Positions 18,601-26,969 of a DNA stretch of 64,000 nucleotides are shown piece after piece. Below the pieces are notes generated by a model, which was given only the letters and a program-made list of their open reading frames with translations, searched no databases and had not been told where the DNA came from. This DNA is from Gammaproteobacteria bacterium (GTDB lineage Bacteria; Pseudomonadota; Gammaproteobacteria; Steroidobacterales; GCA-2729495), in NCBI GenBank assembly GCA_030066665.1, contig JASJBD010000004.1:1-64000 (forward strand), given 5' to 3'. Within the stretch, counting starts at the first letter, position 1. Each line of letters opens with the position of its first letter. The translations under genes were made by a program, and so were the position numbers.

Positions 18601-20615
18601 TCCGGATCGACGATCTCGAGGAGCGTATCGGCGCGCTGGAAACGCTGTTGCTCGACAAGGACAACTACCTGTCCTTCGCCAGCGGCGACGGTGCGTGTCT
18701 CGGCTGTTCGGAAAAGACCGTCATTCACCTGTTCGTGGCAACCGTCGAAGCATTGATGCAGCCGCGCATCGCCGAGCACGTCCGGCAGCTTGAGGATCTG
18801 ATCGCGCGACTGAAGACGAAGGTGCAGGCGAAGCTGGTCGGTGAGATCGATCTGGACGAACCGGCGGAGATGGCCCGACTGGTGGAAGGCCTGGGCGACC
18901 GGGACCTGACGCTCGCTGCCATCGCGGACCAGATCGAGCACGACAAAGGCGGGCAGCCGATCGATCCGGAGTGGCTCAAGCATGTCACCGGCCTGATTGG
19001 CAGGCTTGAAGACCTGCGCAAGCGCTACACCGTGGGCACGGTCGGTCGTGGCCGCGCGCGCATGGGCGTGTTGAATGCGACCGGCTGCAGTTCAGTCTGG
19101 GGCAGTACCTATCCGTTCAATCCTTACCCGTTCCCGTGGGCGAATCACCTGTTCCAGGATTCGCCCTCGCTCGCCATGGGCGTGTTCGAAGGGCACATGG
19201 CCAAGATGGCAGCAGGTTTCAAGGCCATTCGCATGGCCGAACTGGAACTCACGGATGAATACCGGCCGTCCGAGCACGACGAGTTCTTCACGTACTTCAA
19301 CTGGCAGCAGTTCAGCGAAGAGGAGTTCAAGCTCTGTCCACCGGTGGTCGCGGTCGGCGGCGACGGCGCCATGTACGACATCGGCTTCCAGAACCTGTCG
19401 CGCCTGATGATGTCGGGCATGCCGATCAAAGTCGTGGTTCTCGATACCCAGGTGTATTCGAATACCGGTGGCCAGGCCTGCACGTCGGGTTTCTTCGGCC
19501 AGGTTTCCGACATGGCGCAATTCGGCAAAGCAATCCAGGGCAAACGCGAAGCGCGCAAGGAGATCGGCCTGATCGGCATGGCGCACCGCACGACTTACGT
19601 CCTGCAAAGCACGATCGCCTACGCCAGCCACATGATCGAAGGCTTCATCGAGGGTCTGCTCACGCGCCGGCCCGCACTTTTCAACCTGTACACCTCCTGT
19701 CAGCCGGAACACGGCATCGGCGATGACATGGGCGAGCAACAGGCGAGGCTGGTCGTCGAGTCGCGGGCCTATCCGCTATTCAAGTACGACCCGGACCTGG
19801 GCACGACGCCGGCCGAATGCCTCGACGTGTCCGGCAACCCGGATCCGGATGCCGCCTGGCCCACGTATTCACTGACCTACCTCGAAGGCAACCGCGAAAA
19901 GCAGCTGCAGCTGCCGATGACGTTCGCTGATTTCGCCATTACCGAAGTCCGTTTCCGCAAGCATTTCCGGATGGCACCACACGATACCTGGAACGAGCAG
20001 ATGATCCCGCTGCACGAATTCCTCGAACTCAGCGATGCCGATCGCGAGGGCCGCTATCCCTACATCTGGACGGTCGATCGCAAGAATCATTTGAGTCGCT
20101 TGCTGGTTGACGAAGCCATGGTGCGCTCCTGCGAGGACCGGCGGGATTTCTGGCAGACGCTGCGGTCGCTGGCCGGGGTGGATCGCAAGGAACCTCCGCT
20201 GGCGGAGATCGAACAGCGCGTCCGCCAGGAGGTAATCGGCAAGATTGCGGCGGGCCTGGCGCAGTTTGCGGACGGTGACGTCGCGGCGTTGGCAACCGAC
20301 GCCGTGGTTCCCGCCGTCGCGCCGGATGCAGCCACGGCCGAGGCTGCACCCGCGGCGGCCGGCGACTACATGGCGCCGTGGATCGATACCGAGGACTGCA
20401 CGGCCTGCGACGAGTGCACTCGGCTGAACTCCGCCATCTTCGAATACAACGAAAACAAGAAGGCCTTCATCAAGGATCCGGACGGCGGTCCGTACAGCGA
20501 TCTCGTCAAGGCTGCCGAGAAATGTACGGCTCAGGTAATTCACCCGGGTCTGCCGAGGGATCGTTCCGCCGCCGACATCGACAAGTGGATCGCCCGCGGC
20601 AGCAAGTACAACTAG
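15687..20615 (+). CDS. Giant pyruvate:ferredoxin (2-oxoacid:acceptor) oxidoreductase, 1642 aa
   Basis: 'DAAGAYPITPSTQMGEYWAEAA', 4Fe-4S motifs, TPP region 'GDGAMYDIGFQNLSRLMMSGMPIKVVVLDTQVYSNTGGQ'. Confidence 0.95.
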   Translation: MSKTEKSVKYPGTRAAMDGNTAVIMCEREASDAAGAYPITPSTQMGEYWAEAAAAGHVNVSGRPLIFIEPEGEHAAAAVTAGMSMTGLRAANFSSGQGIAYMHESLYAAAGKRLTYVLNIGARAITKATLNVHAGHDDYHCIDDTGFFQLFATNAQSAADLNIIAHRIAELALTPGAIAQDGFLTTHLIESLLVPERALIEEYLGRPDDIIDTPTPAQRIIYGDTRRRVPELWDVDNPVMAGLVQNQDAYMQSVAAQRPFFYDHLQPLADQAFAEFAELTGRSYSRVTTYRADDADYLILGQGSLIPSAEVVVDYLRESRKLKVGVVGVTMFRPFPADQLSQVLAGRKGVVVLERLDQPLAGDLPLMREIRATVSKCLENGRDRKETPYPELASYGDAADAPPLYSGSFGMGSRDLQPEGLIGAVENMLPDGKRRKFFYLSVDFLREKPFTPKQEIYQQTVEDAYPHVRELAVHGSENPNLMPKDSITVRFHSVGGWGAITTGKNLAMTLFDLLGYHIKANPKYGSEKKGQPTTFYLSAAPEPIKVNCEYFYVDVVLSPDPNVFHHTNALAGLQEGGVFIIQSDLKKPEDVWATIPINFQQLIVEKDIRIFFLDAFRIAREEATDPDLQLRMQGVAFQGAFFAASPVMEKCGLDEPALLEAIRDQLEHKFGAKGARVVADNMRVVRRGFDEVQEIVDKPFTLQTRQLPELPPEPPVPIMLKRQPQSQAPATDIHRFWEQTGNFYARGMGNDNLTDPFIGLGVMPAVTSLFRDMTGIRFEHPEWIAENCTACGDCYTVCPDTAIPGLVNDLGQVMDTVVKRVRKQGEPLEHLPRAVRQMEGHLRRAMNETEEGASVQALMTAAIDKTIGDSDLDADGRAALKHEFELFTEELDGFQFSLTRPYFTLPEKKAPGSGGLLSITVDPYTCKGCMECVAVCDDDALRPMTQTPDSIKQLRKQWEFWLDLPNTPRKFIRIDDLEERIGALETLLLDKDNYLSFASGDGACLGCSEKTVIHLFVATVEALMQPRIAEHVRQLEDLIARLKTKVQAKLVGEIDLDEPAEMARLVEGLGDRDLTLAAIADQIEHDKGGQPIDPEWLKHVTGLIGRLEDLRKRYTVGTVGRGRARMGVLNATGCSSVWGSTYPFNPYPFPWANHLFQDSPSLAMGVFEGHMAKMAAGFKAIRMAELELTDEYRPSEHDEFFTYFNWQQFSEEEFKLCPPVVAVGGDGAMYDIGFQNLSRLMMSGMPIKVVVLDTQVYSNTGGQACTSGFFGQVSDMAQFGKAIQGKREARKEIGLIGMAHRTTYVLQSTIAYASHMIEGFIEGLLTRRPALFNLYTSCQPEHGIGDDMGEQQARLVVESRAYPLFKYDPDLGTTPAECLDVSGNPDPDAAWPTYSLTYLEGNREKQLQLPMTFADFAITEVRFRKHFRMAPHDTWNEQMIPLHEFLELSDADREGRYPYIWTVDRKNHLSRLLVDEAMVRSCEDRRDFWQTLRSLAGVDRKEPPLAEIEQRVRQEVIGKIAAGLAQFADGDVAALATDAVVPAVAPDAATAEAAPAAAGDYMAPWIDTEDCTACDECTRLNSAIFEYNENKKAFIKDPDGGPYSDLVKAAEKCTAQVIHPGLPRDRSAADIDKWIARGSKYN

Positions 20616-20649
20616 TCGATCAAGTGGTCGACCGAGCCGGCGAGCGACG

Positions 20650-21987
20650 ATGCTGAGTCTGCTGCGACGCTATCCCAGCTTCACGCACGGTGTGCATTTG
20701 CCGGATGCGAAGGACGATACCTGCCAGGAGGCTATCCGGCAGTTTCCGTTCGCGCCCGTGCTCGTGGTGCCTCTGTCGCAGCATGCCGGCAAGCCTTCGG
20801 TGCCGACCGTGCGGGAAGGCGAGGAGGTGAGTCGCGGGCAATGCATTGCCGCGGCCGATGGCTTCGTGTCAGTGCCGCAACACGCGCCGGTGACCGGCAC
20901 TGTGCGGCGCATTGGCCTGGCGCCGAGTATTGCCGGTGCGATGACGCCCGCCATCTACCTGGAACCCTACCCGGGTTCATCCCAGGAGGTAGCCGAAGGC
21001 GAGCCCTGCAACATCGACCAGTCCACACCCGACGACATCGTCGCAGCGATCCAGGCGGCCGGGATTGTGGGGCTTGGCGGCGCTGCGTTTCCAACGCACG
21101 TGAAGCTGCGACCGCCCGACGGGAAGGTGATGGAAGTCCTGATGATCAACGGCGTGGAATGCGAACCCTATCTCACGACCGATCACCGCGTGATGCTGGA
21201 GCAAACGGATGACGTCCACACCGGTATTCGCTATTTGCTGAAAGCGACCGGCGCCACGCGCGCAATCATCGGCATCGAGGCGAACAAGCTGGACGCCGTC
21301 GATGCGCTGCGCGCGGCGATACCCGCTGATCTGCCAGTCAGCGTCGAGCCCGTGGCGGTCAAGTATCCGCAGGGCGCGGAGAAAATGTTGATCACCGCCC
21401 TGCTGGATCGGGAAGTGCCGTCCAGCGGATTGCCGCTGGATGTTGGTGTCGTGGTGGTCAACGTGGCGACGACCGCGGAAATCGGTCGTTTACTGCCGCA
21501 CGGCCGCGGCATTCAGGAGCGCGTGGTAACGATCTCCGGGCCGGCCGTCGGCCGCAAGGGCAATTACCGCATTCCGATTGGCACGCCGTTGCGGTTCGCG
21601 CTGGAGCAGGTGGACTTGAGTCCGGACGTCAGCCGGGTATTTCTGGGCGGGCCAATGATGGGCCAGGCACTGTCGAGCCTCGATATTCCGATCACCAAGG
21701 GAACGTCGGGTTTTGTCGCATTCACGTCGGCTGAAACTCGTGCAAGTCCGAGCGAGCAGCCGTGCATTCGCTGTGCCTACTGCGTCGATGCCTGCCCGAT
21801 ACATCTCAATCCGTCGCAGTTGGGGCTGCTGGCGATGAACGCCGAATACGACCGGATGGCCGACGAGTTCAATCTGATGGACTGCTTCGAGTGTGGCTCC
21901 TGCGCGTATGTGTGTCCGTCGCATATTCCGCTGGTGCAGCGTTTTCGCGTGGCCAAGGCGATTGTCAGAAAACGGCGGGCCGCCTGA
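20650..21987 (+). CDS. rnfC: RnfC-like subunit
   Basis: 'GIVGLGGAAFPTHVKL', 'CIRCAYCVDACP', 'CFECGSCAYVCPSHIPLVQRFR'. Confidence 0.93.
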   Translation: MLSLLRRYPSFTHGVHLPDAKDDTCQEAIRQFPFAPVLVVPLSQHAGKPSVPTVREGEEVSRGQCIAAADGFVSVPQHAPVTGTVRRIGLAPSIAGAMTPAIYLEPYPGSSQEVAEGEPCNIDQSTPDDIVAAIQAAGIVGLGGAAFPTHVKLRPPDGKVMEVLMINGVECEPYLTTDHRVMLEQTDDVHTGIRYLLKATGATRAIIGIEANKLDAVDALRAAIPADLPVSVEPVAVKYPQGAEKMLITALLDREVPSSGLPLDVGVVVVNVATTAEIGRLLPHGRGIQERVVTISGPAVGRKGNYRIPIGTPLRFALEQVDLSPDVSRVFLGGPMMGQALSSLDIPITKGTSGFVAFTSAETRASPSEQPCIRCAYCVDACPIHLNPSQLGLLAMNAEYDRMADEFNLMDCFECGSCAYVCPSHIPLVQRFRVAKAIVRKRRAA

Positions 21988-23009
21988 TGCCGGAACCAGG
22001 CAAGACACTCGATATCGACACGTCGCCGCATCTCAAAAGCGGCGCCAGTGTCGACATCATCATGCGCAATGTCGTAGTCGCGCTGCTGCCCATCTCCGTG
22101 TTCGCCATCTACCTGTTCGGGCTGGCAGCGCTGGTCACACTGATTGCGGCCACGCTCAGCTGTGTGCTGACTGAGCATCTGCTATGCCGTGCGAACGACA
22201 AGCCGTCGACCGTTGGCGACTGGTCCGTCGTGGTGACCGGCGTCATTTACGGTCTGACCCTGCCGCCGGGCCTGCCGGTCTGGATGGTTATTGTTGGCGG
22301 TGTAACCGGCGTGGGCCTGGGCAAGTTCCTGTTCGGCGGTCTCGGTTATAACGCCTTCAACCCGGCGCTGATCGGGCGGGCCTTCCTGCAGGCGGCCTTC
22401 CCGGTGGCCATGACATCCTGGTATGCCCCACTGGCGGCTGATCGTTTCGTGACCCTGCCGTCATCGACCTTGACGTTGCCGTTTGCGACGCCGGTTTACG
22501 ACGTGCTCACGGGACCGACGCCGCTGGCAGCGCTGAAGTTCGACGGGGACGTCACGGCGACGGGTGACCTGTTGCTCGGACTGACCAGCGGTTCGACGGG
22601 TGAAACCGGGGCCGTGCTGATTCTGGCCGGGGGCTTGTACCTGATCGCGCGAAACATGATGAACTGGCGCATCCCCGCCGCGATTCTGCTGACGGTTTTC
22701 GTGTTGAGTTGGATCTTTCACCGGATCGATCCGGGCAGCTACCCCGACCCCGTGTTCATGCTGTTTGCCGGTGGCCTGATGCTGGGCGCGGTCTTCATGG
22801 CGACCGACATGGTGGCGTCACCAATGACCGGGCTCGGCTGTGCGTTGTACGGCCTGCTGATCGGCGCGCTGGTCGTGGTCATCCGGCTTTGGGGTGGCAT
22901 GCCGGAAGGCGTGATGTACGCGATCTTGCTGGCGAACGCGTTCTCGCCGCACATCGACAACCTGATCCGTCCGCGGGTCTACGGCACGCAACGGCGGGAA
23001 TCACCGTGA
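21987..23009 (+). CDS. rnfD: RnfD-like subunit
   Basis: Start overlaps rnfC stop; 'LFGGLGYNAFNPALIGRAFLQ' and 'GSTGETGA' near the expected flavinylation motif. Confidence 0.92.
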   Translation: MPEPGKTLDIDTSPHLKSGASVDIIMRNVVVALLPISVFAIYLFGLAALVTLIAATLSCVLTEHLLCRANDKPSTVGDWSVVVTGVIYGLTLPPGLPVWMVIVGGVTGVGLGKFLFGGLGYNAFNPALIGRAFLQAAFPVAMTSWYAPLAADRFVTLPSSTLTLPFATPVYDVLTGPTPLAALKFDGDVTATGDLLLGLTSGSTGETGAVLILAGGLYLIARNMMNWRIPAAILLTVFVLSWIFHRIDPGSYPDPVFMLFAGGLMLGAVFMATDMVASPMTGLGCALYGLLIGALVVVIRLWGGMPEGVMYAILLANAFSPHIDNLIRPRVYGTQRRESP

Positions 23010-23692
23010 CCGAGACAACCCAGCCCGCGCGTCCGCCAGTGTGGCCGATGTATCGGTCACTGGTCGGGATTGGCGTATTGTGTGCGGTGCTGATCGTGCT
23101 GGTGTTCGATGGGACCCGCCCGATCATCGCGCGCAATCGCGCCGAAGCCCTCGAACGCGCCGTGTTTACCGTTTTGCCCGACGCCACGCGCCGCGTGACT
23201 TTCGCGTTGGTCGACGAGCGGCGGTTCGAACCCGTGACCAATGGTTCGGGTAGCCTGCTGCATGCCGGCTTCGATGCCGATGACCGGTTGGTCGGGGTGG
23301 CGGTAGAAGCCGGTGGCATGGGTTACGCCGACACCATCAGCCTGCTTTACGGGTACAGCCCGGCCGCAGAAACCATCGTCGGCATGCAGGTGCTGACCAG
23401 CAAGGAGACCCCGGGTCTGGGCGACAAGATCCAGACGGACGAAGACTTCCTGGCTAATTTCGCTGCGCTGGACGTAAAACTTGACGAGACCGGCACGACG
23501 CTGCGGCACCGGATCGAGACCGTCAAGCAGGGCACCAAGTCCGAGCCCTGGCAAATTGACGGCATCACCGGTGCCACCATTTCGTCGGAAGCCATCGGCG
23601 ACATTCTCGCCGCGAGCAGCGCTTACTGGGTGCCGTTGATCCGGCGCCGGCTCGAGGATCTCGAGACGGGGGGCATTGATGCCGCTCCCTGA
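23006..23692 (+). CDS. rnfG: RnfG-like subunit (FMN-binding)
   Basis: GTG start overlapping rnfD; 'DGITGATISSEAI' FMN attachment-type motif. Confidence 0.9.
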   Translation: MTETTQPARPPVWPMYRSLVGIGVLCAVLIVLVFDGTRPIIARNRAEALERAVFTVLPDATRRVTFALVDERRFEPVTNGSGSLLHAGFDADDRLVGVAVEAGGMGYADTISLLYGYSPAAETIVGMQVLTSKETPGLGDKIQTDEDFLANFAALDVKLDETGTTLRHRIETVKQGTKSEPWQIDGITGATISSEAIGDILAASSAYWVPLIRRRLEDLETGGIDAAP

Positions 23693-24329
23693 TCTGCCAC
23701 CAACCACGCCCACCGACGAGTTCGTCAAAGGCCTGTGGCGAGAGAACCCCGTGTTCGTGCAGGTGCTCGGCATGTGCCCGGTGCTGGCGGTCAGCAACTC
23801 CGCCGTTAACGCGCTGGCCATGGGGCTGGCCACGACTTTCGTGATGCTGATGTCGAACCTGCTGGTGTCGTCGTTACGAAACTTTATTCCCAAGCAGGTG
23901 CGGATCGCCTCCTACATTCTGATCATCGCGACGTTCGTGACTATCGTCGACTACGTCATCGCGGCTATCAGCCTCGAGTTATACAACGCGCTGGGCGCGT
24001 TCATTTCGCTGATCGTCGTGAACTGCCTGATTCTCGGCCGTGCCGAGGCCTTTGCGTCGAAGCACGGTATCGGTATGGCGGCGCTCGACGCGCTCGGCAT
24101 GGGCATCGGGTTCACAGTCGCGCTGCTCTGCCTCGGCGGGGTCCGCGAAATCCTTGGCAGCGGCTCGCTGTTTGGTGTGGCGTTGTTTCCGGAGGCCTTC
24201 CAGCCGTGGGTGGTGATGATCCTGCCCGGCGGCGGATTCTTTACGCTGGCCGGCTGGTTGCTGCTGATCAATTATCTGAAAGAACGCCGCGAGGCCGCGA
24301 GCGTCATGTTGCAGGAGACTCCGGAATGA
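23679..24329 (+). CDS. rnfE: RnfE-like subunit
   Basis: 'LWRENPVFVQVLGMCPVLAVSNSAVNALAMGLATTFV'. Confidence 0.93.
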   Translation: MPLPDLPPTTPTDEFVKGLWRENPVFVQVLGMCPVLAVSNSAVNALAMGLATTFVMLMSNLLVSSLRNFIPKQVRIASYILIIATFVTIVDYVIAAISLELYNALGAFISLIVVNCLILGRAEAFASKHGIGMAALDALGMGIGFTVALLCLGGVREILGSGSLFGVALFPEAFQPWVVMILPGGGFFTLAGWLLLINYLKERREAASVMLQETPE

Positions 24330-24907
24330 ACGGCGAATCGCTCTGGTCGATCTTCGTGAATGCGGCGCTCGTGAATAACTTCGTGTTGGCCTACTTCCTG
24401 GGGATCTGCCCGTTCCTGGGTGTCTCGGCCAAACTGGAAACCGCGGTCCGCATGGGCGGCGCGGTGATGTTCGTCATGCTGGTGAGTTCGGTTTGCGCCT
24501 ACGGAATCAACCTGGTCCTGCTCGCCATCGGCGCGCCGTTCCTGAAGCTCATCTCGTTCATCGTGGTCATCGCGTCCACGGTCCAGCTGGTGGAGATGTT
24601 CATCAAGAAGACCAGCCCGACGTTGTTTCGCGCGCTCGGCATATTCCTGCCGCTCATCACTACCAATTGCGCGATTCTCGGGCTCGCCCTGTTTCAGACG
24701 AACAAAGGCTACGACTTCGGCCAGGCGATCGTGTATGCACTGGGCGCCGGTGCGGGCTTCGCACTGGCGCTGATACTGATGGCCGGTGTGCGCGAGAAGC
24801 TGGAACTTGCCAGCATGCCCAATGCCGTGCAGGGCACGGCTGTCGCGTTGCTGGTGGCCGGCATCCTGTCGCTGGCGTTCATGGGTTTCGCGGGGCTGGG
24901 GGCGTGA
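24326..24907 (+). CDS. rnfA: RnfA-like subunit
   Basis: 'NNFVLAYFLGICPFLGVSAKLETAVRMGGAVMFVM'. Confidence 0.93.
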   Translation: MNGESLWSIFVNAALVNNFVLAYFLGICPFLGVSAKLETAVRMGGAVMFVMLVSSVCAYGINLVLLAIGAPFLKLISFIVVIASTVQLVEMFIKKTSPTLFRALGIFLPLITTNCAILGLALFQTNKGYDFGQAIVYALGAGAGFALALILMAGVREKLELASMPNAVQGTAVALLVAGILSLAFMGFAGLGA

Positions 24908-24909
24908 AC

Positions 24910-25116
24910 ATGCTCTTCGACTATCTGCCCGCGGTGCTGCTGCTGCCAATACTGTTGCTGGCCTGGGTCGGCGTGCAGCAAGCGTGGGGGCGAATGTTCC
25001 CGACGCCGGACGGCCACGGTGACACGCTCGCCGGGCGGGTGGACTGCGGCAATTGCAGCTGCCTCCAACCCTGCCGGCGAAAACAGGCTATAAATACAAC
25101 CAGGAGGAGATCCTGA
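24910..25116 (+). CDS. Small membrane protein with C-terminal Cys cluster (CGNCSCLQPC)
   Basis: 68-aa ORF starting 2 nt after rnfA stop; one N-terminal TM; 4 Cys in 10 residues. Confidence 0.55.
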   Translation: MLFDYLPAVLLLPILLLAWVGVQQAWGRMFPTPDGHGDTLAGRVDCGNCSCLQPCRRKQAINTTRRRS

Positions 25117-25118
25117 CG

Positions 25119-25979
25119 ATGAGGCTCGACGACTACGACAAGAGCAAACCCTTCGACGCAACGGTCATGTCGACCGTGCGGATTACGCCCGACGAGGCTG
25201 ATGCCGAGATTCGCGAAATCGTGCTCGAGATCAACCGGCACGATTTCGACTACAAGCCGGGCCAAAGTATCGGTGTACTGGTACCCGGGCCGCATGAATT
25301 CGGGCACGAGCACCATTTCCGTCTGTACACGGTTGCGGACACGCATTCGCGATCAATTGAAGGTCGGCCCTGGATTACGATCGCGGTACGACGGTGCGCC
25401 TATATCGATGAATTCAGTGGTGAACGGTACAAGGGCATTGCCTCCAACTTCCTCTGCGATCGCAAAGCCGGTGATCACATCGAAATTACCGGGCCTTACG
25501 GCTACGCCTTCGAGGTACCCCAGGACAAGAACGCCAACCTGATCCTGATTGGGGCTGGCACAGGCATCGCGCCTTTCCGGGCATTCGTGAAACACATCTA
25601 TCAGGACGTCGGCAACTGGCGGGGCAAGGTTCGGCTGTTTTACGGGGCGCATACGGGGCTCGAGCTTGTCTATATGAACGAGCATCGCGACGACTTCACC
25701 CAGTACTACGACGAGGACACCTTCCAGGCTTTCAAGGCGTTGTCGCCGCGCCCGCATTGGGCGGACCCGATTGCCTGGGACTATTGCCTGGAGAAGCGGT
25801 CGGAAGAGATCGTTGAGCTGCTCGGGAATCCCGCCACCTATGTTTACGTCGCGGGTCTTGAAGCCACGCGTGACCAGCTGGACGAGGTATTCGGCGACTT
25901 CATGGGCTCCAGTGAACGGTGGCAACGCCGCAAGGCCGAACTGGTGGCCGGCGGTCGCTGGACCGAGTTGCTGTACTGA
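25119..25979 (+). CDS. Ferredoxin--NADP+ reductase-type flavoprotein
   Basis: RBS AGGAGGAGA; FAD motif 'HHFRLYTVAD', NADP motif 'LILIGAGTGIAPFRAFV'. Confidence 0.88.
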   Translation: MRLDDYDKSKPFDATVMSTVRITPDEADAEIREIVLEINRHDFDYKPGQSIGVLVPGPHEFGHEHHFRLYTVADTHSRSIEGRPWITIAVRRCAYIDEFSGERYKGIASNFLCDRKAGDHIEITGPYGYAFEVPQDKNANLILIGAGTGIAPFRAFVKHIYQDVGNWRGKVRLFYGAHTGLELVYMNEHRDDFTQYYDEDTFQAFKALSPRPHWADPIAWDYCLEKRSEEIVELLGNPATYVYVAGLEATRDQLDEVFGDFMGSSERWQRRKAELVAGGRWTELLY

Positions 25980-26015
25980 GCGCCACTTGGGCGTCCGTCA
26001 CTCCCGGGCACCAAC

Positions 26016-26969
26016 ATGAGAGCAGCGGTGCTGAGCAGTTTCGGACCGGCGTCAGTGATGGAGATCGCCGAGATCGCCCGACCCACGGCCGGCGTCGGTC
26101 AGTTACTGGTCGAAGTCCACGCTGCGGGCGTGAACCCGATCGACTGGAAGATCCGCAACGGCTGGATGAGCGAGCGCTACGGTTGCGACTTTCCGATGAT
26201 CCTCGGTTTCGATGTATCCGGCGTGGTGGCGGAAACCGGGGCCGGCGTTGCGAACTTTCGGCGGGGTGACCTGGTATTTGCCCGCTCCGACGTGGGCGCT
26301 GGCGGTTGTTACGCGGAGTACGCGGTGCTGAATGCGTCCACCGTCGTGCGAAAGCCGGACGAACTGAACCATGAGGAGGCGGCCGCGATGCCCCTGGCGG
26401 CGCTGACCGCTTTGAATGGGCTGCGGGAACCGGGCCGGCTGCAGGCCGGGCAGCGCGTGCTGATCAACGGCGCGTCGGGCGGCGTGGGCATCTACGCGGT
26501 GCAGATTGCAAAGAACCTGGGTGCGCATGTCAGCGGAGTCTGTAGCGCTGGCAATGTGGACCTCGTGCGGGAGCTGGGCGCCGATGAGGTGATCGATTAC
26601 ACGTCACGGCAGCCGCTCCAGACGGATGGTTCCTGGGATCTCATTTATGACGCGGTGGGCTCGCTGTCTTGTGCGGAAGCCCGGGACAAGCTCGGGCCCG
26701 ACGGCGTGTACCTGACACTTGTGCCGGCGGACGGCATCGAATTCTTCTTTGCGGGACAGACCGAGCGCCAGCCGCGCGGTGGTTATTTCCTGGTCTGGTC
26801 GCCCACGGCGGCGGACCTCGAGACGCTGGCGGATTGGGTCCGCGCCAGCAATCTCCGTTCCGTCATTGACAGTGTCTATCCACTGGAAGAGATCAGGGCA
26901 GCTCACGAGCGCAGTCAGACCGAACGGTCACGCGGCAAGATCGTGCTGCGGATCAAGGCTGATGCCTGA
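26016..26969 (+). CDS. NADP-dependent quinone/alcohol oxidoreductase (MDR family)
   Basis: 'VLINGASGGVGIYAVQIAKNLGAHVSGVCS'. Confidence 0.88.
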   Translation: MRAAVLSSFGPASVMEIAEIARPTAGVGQLLVEVHAAGVNPIDWKIRNGWMSERYGCDFPMILGFDVSGVVAETGAGVANFRRGDLVFARSDVGAGGCYAEYAVLNASTVVRKPDELNHEEAAAMPLAALTALNGLREPGRLQAGQRVLINGASGGVGIYAVQIAKNLGAHVSGVCSAGNVDLVRELGADEVIDYTSRQPLQTDGSWDLIYDAVGSLSCAEARDKLGPDGVYLTLVPADGIEFFFAGQTERQPRGGYFLVWSPTAADLETLADWVRASNLRSVIDSVYPLEEIRAAHERSQTERSRGKIVLRIKADA

